Below are positions 1 through 8,176 of a DNA stretch of 64,000 bases, piece by piece (the first letter of the stretch is position 1; each line of letters starts with the position of its first letter). This DNA comes from Poriferisodalis sp965116715. Its GTDB lineage: Bacteria; Actinomycetota; Acidimicrobiia; Acidimicrobiales; Poriferisodalaceae. Under the pieces are notes generated by a model that was not told the DNA's origin, did not search any database, and saw only the letters and a list, made by a program, of their open reading frames with translations. The position numbers were made by a program, and so were the translations under genes. Location of the stretch: assembly GCA_965116715.1 (NCBI GenBank), contig OZ220724.1, positions 2,542,001 through 2,606,000 on the forward strand, read 5' to 3'.

Positions 1-482
1 TCCCGGTTGAGGTCGAACGCAGTCAAGACCCGGTCGATGGTGTTCTGATCCGTCAGTTTGCAGGCCGTGTTCCGGTTATGGAACAGATCTGTACCTGGTT
101 CCCAGAAAGCGAATTCAACGTTGCGGGGCGGCACCGTCCATTGCACCGGGATCACCATTTCGATGACGTCTTCGTCGTTCGAGGCCGCCGCCTTCACGAA
201 GTGCGGATCAATGTCGGGCAGCCTGATGAGCGGTACTTCTTCACCCTCGACGCTCACGGTCGCGTCGCGGATGTGCTGCATCTCACCCGTGACAACTCCG
301 ATGCCCACATATCCGTGGCCAGCGACGTACGCGAACACGCGGTCACCCGGCTCAAGATGCTGAAGCGGTGTCCAGTAGCGCCTGCCACTGCCGCCATTCA
401 GGAAGTGATACCGGCGCGCAAGCGACCAGCGCTTGTAGTCCCCGCGCCTGCCGAGCACCACGTAGTAGTCCCGGCCGTCTAG

Positions 483-1765
483 CAGGGTGCTGAAATAGTC
501 GGTGTTTGGTGCTCGCGTTGGTTGGGTGGGCGCGGGACACTGTGGGGATGCGTGGAACTGTTGATGCCCAGATGGCGATGCTGTCGACGTTGTCGACTGA
601 GGATCTGATCAGCGCGGATCATCCGATACGGCGGATCAGGGCGTTGGTGGAGGGGGTGCTTGAAGAGCTCGACGGTGAGCTGGGGGCGATGTATGCGGAT
701 CGGGGCCGGCCCAGCGTGCCGCCTGAGGTGTTGTTGAAGGCGTCGGTGTTGATGGCGTTGTACTCGGTGCGCTCGGAGCGGGCGTTCTGCGAGCGTTTGA
801 GCTACGACATGTTGTTCAAGTGGTTCTTGGGGTTGCGCATCGACGAGCGCTCTTTTGACGCGTCGACGTTCTCGAAGAACCGCGAGCGGCTGTTGGATCA
901 TGAGATAGCGGATCGGTTCTTCGCTGCTGTGGTTCGGCGGGCTCAGCTGCGCCGGTATTGCTCGAGCGATCATTTCAGCGTGGACGGCACCTTGCTGGAG
1001 GCGTGGGCGTCGCACAAGAGCTTCAAGCCCAAAGCCGCGCCCGGCGGCGGCGAGCCGGGCAAGGGCCGCAACGCCGAGGAGGACTTCCGGGGCGCCCGCC
1101 GCCGCAACGACACCCACCAGTCCACGACCGATCCCGAGGCTCGCCTGTATCGCAAGTCGAAAGGGGCCCCGGCGATGCTCGCTTTCATGGGGCACCTGAT
1201 GGTCGAGAACCGCAACGGCCTCATCGTCGACGCCGAGCTCACCCAAGCAGACGGCTACGCCGAGCGCGACACCGCCGCCGCGATGCTGCGACGAGCCCCC
1301 CGACGGCGGCGGCGGCGCACCGTCGGCGGCGACAAGAACTACGACACCAAGGGATTCGTGGCCGACGCCCGCAAGGCCGGGTTCACGCCCCACGTCGCCC
1401 AGAACACCACCAGGCGGCGCTCCGCCATCGACCGGCGCACCACCCGCCACGACGGCTACACGATCTCTCAACGGGTCCGAAAACGCGTCGAGGAGCCCTT
1501 CGGATGGATCAAGACCATCGCCGGAGGACACAAGCTGCGACACAAAGGACAAGCCCGCAACCGGGCCTGGTTCCTCATCGGCGCCGCCACCTACAACCTC
1601 GTCCGCATAGCCACACTCGACACCGACACCACCTGAGCAGACACCCCGACCGGCCCGACAGGGCCAACGTCGCCCCGCACCGCCAGCCAACACCACCACC
1701 CCAACCCTCACACAAACCCGAACCAGCACCCAAACCCGCCCAAACCACCGAATTTCAACAGCCTG
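483..1765 (+). mobile_element. Complete IS5-type insertion sequence with terminal inverted repeats and CTAG target duplication
   Basis: The element is 1283 bp. Its left end begins CAGGGTGCTGAAATAGTCGG and its right end, read inward, begins CAGGCTGTTGAAATTCGG, so the termini are imperfect inverted repeats of about 25 bp. It is flanked by CTAG at 479-482 and 1766-1769. A 4-bp duplication of the YTAR type is characteristic of the IS5 group. One transposase gene occupies most of the element. Intact ends, an intact reading frame and an identical target duplication suggest recent insertion. Confidence 0.88.
548..1636 (+). CDS. IS5-type transposase (DDE)
   Basis: A 362-residue DDE transposase that catalyses movement of the surrounding element. 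The N-terminal part (about residues 25-110) has the DUF772-like pattern RGRPSVPPEVLLKASVLMAL, followed by the usual FSKNRERLL. Candidate catalytic acids lie in SVDGTLLEAWAS, VGGDKNYDT and RVEEPFGWIK. The reading frame is open further upstream to 506, but ATG 548 gives the family-like start MRGTVDAQMAM. It is the only gene in the element and ends 129 bp before the right terminal repeat. No frameshift or stop is visible, so it may be active. Confidence 0.9.
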   Translation: MRGTVDAQMAMLSTLSTEDLISADHPIRRIRALVEGVLEELDGELGAMYADRGRPSVPPEVLLKASVLMALYSVRSERAFCERLSYDMLFKWFLGLRIDERSFDASTFSKNRERLLDHEIADRFFAAVVRRAQLRRYCSSDHFSVDGTLLEAWASHKSFKPKAAPGGGEPGKGRNAEEDFRGARRRNDTHQSTTDPEARLYRKSKGAPAMLAFMGHLMVENRNGLIVDAELTQADGYAERDTAAAMLRRAPRRRRRRTVGGDKNYDTKGFVADARKAGFTPHVAQNTTRRRSAIDRRTTRHDGYTISQRVRKRVEEPFGWIKTIAGGHKLRHKGQARNRAWFLIGAATYNLVRIATLDTDTT

Positions 1766-1784
1766 CTAGTGCTTCCGCCGACAT

Positions 1785-2047
1785 CGTTGCCTCCGCGCCC
1801 GCTGTATCAGCCGGCCGAGCCTATGAGACGTCGCCTTGACCGGCCGTCGCTGAGACGCACGTAGTGCGGGTCAAGTCTGGCTCCTCGAAGACCGAACCAT
1901 TTCTGCGCCACGAAGTGTCGAACTACAGACTCGGCTTTCGATCGCCGGGACCCCGAGGGTGAGAATGACAGGATATGAGCCGTTTGTCGCGAACTCGGAA
2001 CTACGTCCGGTGTTTGGACATAAGCGTCATTTTGGCGTGCTGCAAGG
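1785..2047. other. Intergenic region before groES with no convincing gene
   Basis: About 260 bp between the broken gene start and the groES promoter. It should contain the promoter of the disrupted minus-strand gene, but I see no clear -10/-35 pair for it. Open frames here lack ribosome-binding sites and family-like sequence. Confidence 0.5.
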
Positions 2048-2076
2048 TTGTCGCCGCCCACCGACGCTCGTATCGT
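2048..2076 (+). promoter_or_regulatory. Putative groESL promoter
   Basis: TTGTCG (2048-2053) and TATCGT (2071-2076) are separated by 17 bp, matching a housekeeping-type promoter. The -10 box abuts the CIRCE operator, so bound HrcA would block it. The assignment is by pattern and position only. Confidence 0.55.
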
Positions 2077-2102
2077 TAGCACTCGCCCGGTGAGAGTGCT
2101 AA
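2076..2102. promoter_or_regulatory. CIRCE element (HrcA operator)
   Basis: TTAGCACTC (2076-2084), a 9-nt spacer and GAGTGCTAA (2094-2102) match the CIRCE consensus exactly. CIRCE binds the heat-shock repressor HrcA, which is titrated away from GroEL under stress. Its place between promoter and groES fits repression of the groES-groEL operon. Confidence 0.97.
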
Positions 2103-2168
2103 GTGCCGCCGGGCAGTTCCATGACACGCCCCAGACAGGGCACAGCGCCACAGGAGGCACACCCGACC

Positions 2169-2459
2169 ATGAACCTGAAGCCACTTGAGGACCGCATCGT
2201 CGTGCGTCCGAGCGACGCCGAGGAGACCACCGCCAGCGGCCTGGTCATCCCCGACACCGCCAAGGAAAAGCCCCAGCAGGGCGAGGTACTTGCGGTCGGC
2301 CCCGGCAAGCGCTCCGACCAGTCGGGCGAGCTCATCCAGATGGACGTCGGCGTCGGCGACACCGTCGTCTACAGCAAGTACGGCGGCACCGAGATCACCG
2401 TGGCCGGCGAAGACCTGCTCATCCTGAGCGCCCGCGACGTCCTGGCCATCGTGGCCTGA
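2169..2459 (+). CDS. groES: Co-chaperonin GroES
   Basis: A 96-residue GroES, the seven-subunit lid of the GroEL folding chamber in the cytoplasm. It starts MNLKPLEDRIVVRPSDAEE and carries the mobile-loop region ETTASGLVIPDTAKEKPQQG (about residues 17-36) that docks on GroEL. It then has the typical GEVLAVGPG and GDTVVYSKYGGTEI strands. The frame is open upstream to 2103, but ATG 2169 matches the family start and has AGGAGG at 2152-2157. groEL follows 49 bp downstream, and both genes are placed under the CIRCE operator. Confidence 0.97.
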   Translation: MNLKPLEDRIVVRPSDAEETTASGLVIPDTAKEKPQQGEVLAVGPGKRSDQSGELIQMDVGVGDTVVYSKYGGTEITVAGEDLLILSARDVLAIVA

Positions 2460-2508
2460 CGCCGACTGCGCTGACAACACTGCGTTCACTAAGAAAGAGA
2501 ACCAACAC

Positions 2509-4158
2509 ATGCCCAAGATCCTGAAGTTCAGCGAAGAGGCCCGGCGCGGCCTCGAAGCTGGCGTCAACAAGCTGGCCGATGCGGTCAAGGTGACCCTCGG
2601 TCCCAAGGGCCGCAACGTCGTGCTCGAGAAGTCATTCGGGGCACCGACGATCACCAACGACGGCGTGAGCATCGCCCGCGAGATCGAGCTGGACGACCCG
2701 TTCGAGAACATGGGTGCTCAGCTCGTCAAGGAAGTGGCCACCAAGACCAACGACGTCGCCGGCGACGGCACCACGACGGCCACCGTGCTCGCCCAGGCCA
2801 TGGTCCGCGAGGGCCTGCGCAACGTGGCCGCCGGTGCCAACCCGATGGAGCTCAAGCGCGGCATCGAGACCGCTGTTGCGGCAGCGGTCGACTCGATGGT
2901 CGACATGTCCACCGACGTCTCTGACGACAAGGACAAGATCGCCAGCGTTGCCGGCATCTCCTCGGCCGATGTCATGATCGGCGAGACGCTCGCCGAGGCG
3001 TTCGACAAGGTCGGCAAGGACGGCGTCATCTCGGTGGAGGAATCCAACACTTTCGGCGTGGACCTCGAGTTCACCGAGGGCATGCAGTTCGACAAGGGCT
3101 TCCTGTCGCCGTACTTCGTCACCGACCCCGACCGCCAGGAAGCGGTCTTCGACGACCCGTATCTGCTGTTCGTGAACGGCAAGATCGGCTCGGTGACCGA
3201 GCTGGTTCCGGTGCTCGAGAAGGTCATGCAGGGCGGCAAGGGCCTCGTGATCATCGCCGAGGACGTCGAGGGCGAGGCGCTGGCCACGCTGGTGGTCAAC
3301 AAGATCCGCGGCACGTTCTCGTCTGCGGCGGTCAAGGCCCCCGGGTTCGGCGAGCGCCGCAAGGCGATGCTGGCCGACATGGCGATCCTGACCGGCGGTC
3401 AGGTCATCTCCGAGGAGGTCGGCCTGAAGCTGGAGAACACCACGGTCGACCTGCTGGGCACCGCCCGCAAGGTGATCATCACCAAGGACGAGACCACCAT
3501 CGTCGAGGGCGGCGGCGATTCCGGCGACGTCGAGGGACGTGTCGTGCAGATCAAGCGCGAGATCGACGAGACCGACTCCGACTGGGATCGTGAGAAGCTG
3601 CAGGAGCGGCTGGCGAAGCTGGCCGGCGGCGTGGCGGTGATCCAGGTCGGCGCGGCCACCGAGGTCGAGCTGAAGGAAAAGAAGCACCGCATCGAGGACG
3701 CCGTGTCGGCCACCCGTGCTGCGATCGAAGAGGGCATCGTGCCCGGCGGCGGCACTGCGCTGCTGCGGGCTCGCGCCGCAGTGGCAGCGCTGGACCTCGA
3801 CGGTGACGAGGCCACCGGGGCTCGCATGGTGCACCGCGCACTGGAAGGCCCCAGCCGCCAGATCGCGCAGAACGCCGGCTACGAGGGTGCGGTCATCGTC
3901 CAGCAGATCGAGGAGGCTGACGGCCACACGGGCTTCAATGCCGACACCGGCAAGTTCGAGGACCTGGTTGCGGCCGGCGTCATCGACCCGGCGAAGGTGA
4001 CCCGGGCAGCACTGCAGAACGCGGCGTCGATCGCGGCACTGCTGCTCACCACCGAGACGCTGGTGACCGACAAGCCCGAGGAGCCGGACCCTGCCGCTGC
4101 TGCCGCGGCTGCTGCTGCCATGGGCGGCGGCATGGGCGGCATGCCGGGGATGATGTAG
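2509..4158 (+). CDS. groEL: Chaperonin GroEL
   Basis: A 549-residue ATP-dependent chaperonin of normal length that forms the double-ring folding chamber. Family signatures are TLGPKGRNVVLEKSFGAP and TNDGVSIAREIELDDP near the N-terminus, the nucleotide-binding GDGTTTATVLAQ (about residues 86-97), and GIVPGGGTALLRA (about 409-421). The tail ends in GGGMGGMPGMM, the Gly/Met C-terminus of functional GroEL rather than a His-rich variant. An AAGAAAGAGA ribosome-binding region precedes ATG 2509. It is the second gene of the CIRCE-controlled operon and is followed by a strong hairpin at 4189. Confidence 0.98.
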   Translation: MPKILKFSEEARRGLEAGVNKLADAVKVTLGPKGRNVVLEKSFGAPTITNDGVSIAREIELDDPFENMGAQLVKEVATKTNDVAGDGTTTATVLAQAMVREGLRNVAAGANPMELKRGIETAVAAAVDSMVDMSTDVSDDKDKIASVAGISSADVMIGETLAEAFDKVGKDGVISVEESNTFGVDLEFTEGMQFDKGFLSPYFVTDPDRQEAVFDDPYLLFVNGKIGSVTELVPVLEKVMQGGKGLVIIAEDVEGEALATLVVNKIRGTFSSAAVKAPGFGERRKAMLADMAILTGGQVISEEVGLKLENTTVDLLGTARKVIITKDETTIVEGGGDSGDVEGRVVQIKREIDETDSDWDREKLQERLAKLAGGVAVIQVGAATEVELKEKKHRIEDAVSATRAAIEEGIVPGGGTALLRARAAVAALDLDGDEATGARMVHRALEGPSRQIAQNAGYEGAVIVQQIEEADGHTGFNADTGKFEDLVAAGVIDPAKVTRAALQNAASIAALLLTTETLVTDKPEEPDPAAAAAAAAAMGGGMGGMPGMM

Positions 4159-4188
4159 CTCCCGCTTCACACCCCTTCAACGAACAGG

Positions 4189-4218
4189 CACAGGGCCGGC
4201 GTTCGCGCCGGCCCTGTG
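4189..4218 (+). terminator. Intrinsic terminator of groESL
   Basis: ACAGGGCCGGCG (4190-4201), a TTCG tetraloop and CGCCGGCCCTGT (4206-4217) form a perfect 12-bp stem, extended by one outer C-G pair. It lies 31 bp after the groEL stop. Downstream bases are only moderately T-rich, as is common in GC-rich actinobacteria. Confidence 0.85.
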
Positions 4219-4318
4219 TCGTTCTCGGTTCACATAGCTGCTCCTTGCTCAGCCCCGGTTCGGCGCCCGGTCCCGGTTCGTCTGGGCTTCTTGCTACATG
4301 AAACTTCCTATCTGTACT

Positions 4319-4353
4319 ATGTGGTTGTATCAGATGGGCGAATGTGGTTATAT
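4319..4353. promoter_or_regulatory. Direct repeat in an AT-rich patch, possible operator/promoter
   Basis: ATGTGGTTGTAT (4319-4330) and ATGTGGTTATAT (4342-4353) differ at one base and start 23 bp apart, about two helical turns. They sit in the only AT-rich stretch before the GTG start at 4450. They could bind a dimeric regulator, perhaps the downstream gene's own product. Function is inferred. Confidence 0.4.
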
Positions 4354-4449
4354 GATGTGCTGTGAATTCGCAAGAGTGTCGATCATCGCCCAGATGCCGA
4401 CGCGCTACCGGTCTTACGACCGATCCGCCTCCTCGCGGAGTGACCATCA

Positions 4450-6273
4450 GTGAGTGAATTGCAGGAGCGCCTCAACGAACTGTTGCCGTTGCTGCGAGCT
4501 GCGCGGACTGATCTGCAAGGGGTTGAGGTCAAGGATGCCAGCGGAGGTCTCCCCCAGAAGATCCTCAGGAGTGTGTCATCGTTCGCCAATGGTGACGGCG
4601 GTCTCATCATCTTGGGCTTGGACGACGAAGGCTTCAGCCCCACCGGCGTCGACACCCGCAAGCTCGCGGCCGACTTGGTCTCTGGTTGCACGGATAATCT
4701 CCAGCCACCGATTCGCCCGGTTGTCGAGGTATGCACAGTCGAGGAGGTGCCCGTCGTCGTTGCCGAGGTGGAGGAGCTGAGGCGGGATCGCAAGCCCTGC
4801 ATGGTCGTCGTTTCCGAGGAGACTCCAGTCGGATACATCCGGTCGCACGACAGCGACCGGCAGCTCACGCCCTATGAGCATCATGCACTCCAGGCAGCGA
4901 AAGGGCAGCCGGACGACGACGAACACCCCGTGGTGGGCACCAGCATCGACGATTTGGACGCCGATCTCGTAGGTGCCCTATTGGATGAGCTCAGGTCGAC
5001 GCGCGTCCAAGTGTTCCGCGATGTCGATGACACCGAATGCCTCAAGCTTCTCGGCGTGTTGGTGAAGGCTCCGGGGAGTGATGTCGACGACGACACGGCG
5101 AATTCACCCCGTCCGGACGCTGTGTCGTTGGCTGGGTTGCTCGCAATGGGCCGATATCCGCAGCGTCACTTTCCTCGACTCGGTCTCGACTTTGTCGTCT
5201 ATCCAACCGAGTCCGGTCATCCGCATCCTGACGGCACGCGTTACTTAGACAGTCAGCTGATCGAGGGACCGATCCCAGTCATGCTGAGCGAAGCCGACGC
5301 GCTGCTGCGCCGAAACATGCGGCGCCGGGGTGTCGTCGCCGGTCTGTGGCGTGACGACTACTGGGACTATCCCACCGATGCAGTGCGCGAGGTTGTCATC
5401 AACGCGCTGATGCACCGCGACTATCACCCGTCAGCGCGCGGCCAGCCAGTGCAGGTGGCGCTGTACCCAGACCGGCTGGAGATCATCAGCCCCGGCGGGC
5501 TGTTCGGGGCATTCGAACCCGAGCGTCTCATGGTCGAGCCTGTCAGCGCCGCTCGAAATGCTCGACTGGCAAAGCTGCTGCGAGATGTGACTATTCCCGG
5601 CGAAGGCGCGAAAGTGTGCGAGAACGTCGGCACGGGATTGCTGTCTGTCGCACAATCGCTTCGGGCGGCGGGGATGGACCCGCCCGAGTTGAACTACACG
5701 CTGTCCAGTTTCCGTGTCGTGTTTCGCAACCACACAGTGCTGGACGCCGATGCGACAGATTGGCTGACGGCGGTCGAAGAACTCCGATTCGGAAACCGCC
5801 CACTGGACGACAGGCAGCGCCTCGCCTTGGCACACATCCGGCACTACGGCAGCATCGACAATCGTGGCTACTGCGCGCTCGTCGGCTGTCACGCACGGGT
5901 TGCTACACAAGAATTGACTGAGCTCAGGAACCGAGGCCTGATTCAGCGCGTCGGTGGGCGCCGGTGGGCGACATGGCAACTGGTGCCCAGCACGGCGTTG
6001 CTCGGAGCGTCGGAACGGCAGGCCACTGCCGAAGAGGACGCAGGCGACACCGATTCGACGAAGCTGCCGAAGATGGGCCAGCGGGAGCGCCAGGTGATCC
6101 GGTCGTTGTCGGATGGTGACAGATCAAGTCGGGAGCTCTCCGAGGAAATGGGAATCACCGTGGCCGCCGTGCTCAAGTGGCTGCGCCGACTCGAGGCACG
6201 AGGCATCGTCCGGGCGACCGAGCCTGGCAGGCGCAGCCGACATCAACGCTGGGAGTTGGCGAACCGAGGGTGA
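4450..6273 (+). CDS. AlbA_2 (Schlafen-like) domain and HATPase_c_4 protein, predicted transcriptional regulator
   Basis: A 607-residue protein. The N-terminal 140 residues fit the AlbA_2 domain: a conserved VKDASGGLP, SSFANGDGGLIILGLDD and PVGYIRSHDSDRQLT. Residues about 300-430 fit the RecG-like GHKL ATPase module HATPase_c_4: YPTDAVREVVINALMHRDYH, ALYPDRLEIISPGGLFG and NVGTGLLSVAQSL. Winged-helix segments follow, the last at about 545-600 (RSSRELSEEMGITVAAVLKW). Proteins of this architecture are often annotated as RecG-like helicases but lack helicase motifs and are better read as ATP-binding DNA-binding regulators. The start is GTG 4450. The DNA target is unknown; the direct repeat at 4319 is a candidate. 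Confidence 0.85.
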   Translation: MSELQERLNELLPLLRAARTDLQGVEVKDASGGLPQKILRSVSSFANGDGGLIILGLDDEGFSPTGVDTRKLAADLVSGCTDNLQPPIRPVVEVCTVEEVPVVVAEVEELRRDRKPCMVVVSEETPVGYIRSHDSDRQLTPYEHHALQAAKGQPDDDEHPVVGTSIDDLDADLVGALLDELRSTRVQVFRDVDDTECLKLLGVLVKAPGSDVDDDTANSPRPDAVSLAGLLAMGRYPQRHFPRLGLDFVVYPTESGHPHPDGTRYLDSQLIEGPIPVMLSEADALLRRNMRRRGVVAGLWRDDYWDYPTDAVREVVINALMHRDYHPSARGQPVQVALYPDRLEIISPGGLFGAFEPERLMVEPVSAARNARLAKLLRDVTIPGEGAKVCENVGTGLLSVAQSLRAAGMDPPELNYTLSSFRVVFRNHTVLDADATDWLTAVEELRFGNRPLDDRQRLALAHIRHYGSIDNRGYCALVGCHARVATQELTELRNRGLIQRVGGRRWATWQLVPSTALLGASERQATAEEDAGDTDSTKLPKMGQRERQVIRSLSDGDRSSRELSEEMGITVAAVLKWLRRLEARGIVRATEPGRRSRHQRWELANRG

Positions 6274-6397
6274 ATGTCGGCGTGAGGCGTGACGCTCGAC
6301 CCCGAATGGGATGACCTGCCGAATCCCGCAATGCCGCCGGGGACCAGCGGTACGCTCGTTGTTTTCCCCAACGTGGCGCGGCTGCGGCGCCGGACTT

Positions 6398-7975
6398 ATG
6401 CCCCCACACTCGCCGGCGGCCGGCCCGGTCGCCCACCCAACGGTCTTGGTGGTGGACTTCGGCGCGCAGTATGCACAGCTGATCGCCCGGCGGGTGCGCG
6501 AAGCGCAGGTCTATTCCGAGATCGTCCCCCACACCTCCACTGCGGCCGAGCTGGCCGAGCGCTCCCCGGCGGCCATCATCTTCAGCGGCGGACCGGCCTC
6601 GGTGCATGTCGAGGGTGCGCCCGGCATCGACCACGGCGCCTACGAGATGGGCGTGCCGATCCTGGGCATTTGCTACGGGTCCCAACTGCTGGCCCGTGAC
6701 CTCGGCGGGAAGGTGGATCGCAGTGGACGCGGCGAGTACGGCCGCGCCACGTTGACCCACGCCGGGGTGCCTTCTGAATTGCTCGGCGATCCAGGTGACG
6801 GCACAGCGGCTTTCGAGCCGGTGTGGATGTCGCACTTCGACGCCGTGGTCGAGCCGCCCGAGGGCTTCACGGTCACGGCGTCCACGGCCGCCAGCCCCGC
6901 TGCGGTCATCGAAGACCCGCGGCGGCGTTTCTATGGGGTGCAGTACCACCCCGAGGTCGTGCACACTCCCAGCGGCCAAGCCCAGCTCGAACGGTTTCTC
7001 CACGGCATCTGCGCCATCAACTCCGAGTGGACGATGGCCAACGTCATCACCGAGAGCATCGAGGCCATCCGGGCCCAGGTCGGCTCGGCGCGGGCTATCT
7101 GCGGGCTGTCGGGCGGGGTGGACAGCGCCGTGGCCGCAGCGCTGACACAGCGCGCGATCGGCAGCCAGCTCACTTGCGTCTTTGTCGACACCGGGCTGAT
7201 GCGTGCCGGTGAGGGCGACCAGGTCACCGACACGTTCCGGCGCACGCAGGGCATCGAGCTGATCCACGAGCGGGCGGCCGACGAGTTCTTCGAGGCGCTG
7301 GCCGGTGTGACCGATCCTGAGGACAAGCGCAAGATCATCGGCGAGAAGTTCGTGCGCATCTTCGAGCGGGCCGCGGGCGGCATCACCGACGCCCGCTTCC
7401 TGGTGCAGGGGACGCTGTATCCCGACGTGATCGAGTCGGGCTCGCCCGCCGCGGCGAAGATCAAGAGCCACCACAACGTGGGCGGGCTGCCCGACGACAT
7501 GACCTTCGAGCTGGTGGAGCCGCTGCGGAACCTGTTCAAGGACGAGGTGCGGGCGGTTGGGGATGAGCTGGGTCTGCCGGCCGAGATCGTGCAGCGTCAG
7601 CCGTTCCCCGGGCCGGGCCTGGGCGTTCGGATCGTGGGCGAGGTCACGCCGGAGGCGGTCGAGACGGTGCGAGCGGCCGATGTCATCGTGCGCGACGAGA
7701 TCACCAAGGCCGGCCTCGACGGCGAGGTCTGGCAGGGGTTCGCCGTGCTGGCCGACATCCGCAGCGTCGGCGTGATGGGCGATGAGCGCACCTACGCCCG
7801 CCCCATCATCGTGCGCGCGGTCACGAGCGAGGACGCCATGACCGCCGATTGGGCCCGCCTGCCCCACGATCTGCTCGAGCAGATCTCCTCGCGCATCGTC
7901 AACGAGGTGCAAGGCGTGAACCGGGTCGTCTACGACATCACCTCCAAGCCCCCCGGCACCATCGAGTGGGAATAG
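6398..7975 (+). CDS. guaA: GMP synthase (glutamine-hydrolysing)
   Basis: Converts XMP to GMP using glutamine and ATP, the last step of de novo GMP synthesis. An N-terminal class I amidotransferase domain starts VLVVDFGAQYAQLIARRVRE. Its nucleophile lies in GICYGSQ (usual form GICYGMQ) and its His/Glu pair in QYHPEVVHT. The ATP-pyrophosphatase domain has the P-loop GLSGGVDSAVAAAL, and the dimerisation domain ends GTIEWE. ATG 6398 gives 525 residues, a normal length; the frame continues upstream to 6311, but that part is not family-like. It appears monocistronic. Confidence 0.96.
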   Translation: MPPHSPAAGPVAHPTVLVVDFGAQYAQLIARRVREAQVYSEIVPHTSTAAELAERSPAAIIFSGGPASVHVEGAPGIDHGAYEMGVPILGICYGSQLLARDLGGKVDRSGRGEYGRATLTHAGVPSELLGDPGDGTAAFEPVWMSHFDAVVEPPEGFTVTASTAASPAAVIEDPRRRFYGVQYHPEVVHTPSGQAQLERFLHGICAINSEWTMANVITESIEAIRAQVGSARAICGLSGGVDSAVAAALTQRAIGSQLTCVFVDTGLMRAGEGDQVTDTFRRTQGIELIHERAADEFFEALAGVTDPEDKRKIIGEKFVRIFERAAGGITDARFLVQGTLYPDVIESGSPAAAKIKSHHNVGGLPDDMTFELVEPLRNLFKDEVRAVGDELGLPAEIVQRQPFPGPGLGVRIVGEVTPEAVETVRAADVIVRDEITKAGLDGEVWQGFAVLADIRSVGVMGDERTYARPIIVRAVTSEDAMTADWARLPHDLLEQISSRIVNEVQGVNRVVYDITSKPPGTIEWE

Positions 7976-8176
7976 CTCCGTGGCGAGAGAGGCCAGCTGG
8001 ACCGACTATTGGGTCCCCGTCAGCTGTCTGGAAACCGGAGCCGTTGCCTCACGGGCCGGCCAGCAGACCAACTGCGGTCGGGTGCACTGCGGGTCGCTGC
8101 GTGGTTGACCGTCTAGTTCGATTCACATCCCCGGAGCCGCTAATGCCCTCGTGGCATGCGGCCGGAGACTTGCCTC

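Larger units (their letters stand above)
1..1784 (-). pseudogene. EVE/PUA-like domain protein gene, split by an IS5-type element and cut by the window edge
   Basis: Bases 1-478 read on the minus strand give an open protein segment (from DGRDYYVVLGRRGD through GDRVFAYVAGHGYVGIG to TIDRVLTAFDLNR) with no start. Removing the insertion element at 483-1765 and one copy of its CTAG duplication joins this in frame to ATG at 1784-1782, giving MSAEALDGRDYYVVLG. A GGAGG ribosome-binding site lies 7 nt before that ATG, which strongly supports the reconstruction. The segment GD-VFAY----GYVGIGVV resembles EVE/PUA-type beta-barrels, which bind modified bases or RNA; this family call is tentative. The C-terminus lies beyond the left edge. 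The insertion should separate all but the first six or seven residues from the native start, so the gene is probably inactive. Confidence 0.72.

Noticed and set aside
1807..2184. A 125-codon minus-strand open frame upstream of groES
   Set aside because: It covers the CIRCE element and groES leader, has no ribosome-binding site, and its translation shows no protein-like pattern.
2632..4170. Long minus-strand open frames opposite groEL (and similarly opposite guaA, sucC and the IS5 transposase)
   Set aside because: They lack start signals and protein-like composition, and the opposite strand carries well-known proteins.
8041..8176. A possible tRNA remnant around GTTCGATTC near 8120
   Set aside because: The T-loop-like word is not flanked by a pairing T stem, and no acceptor or anticodon stem can be built.
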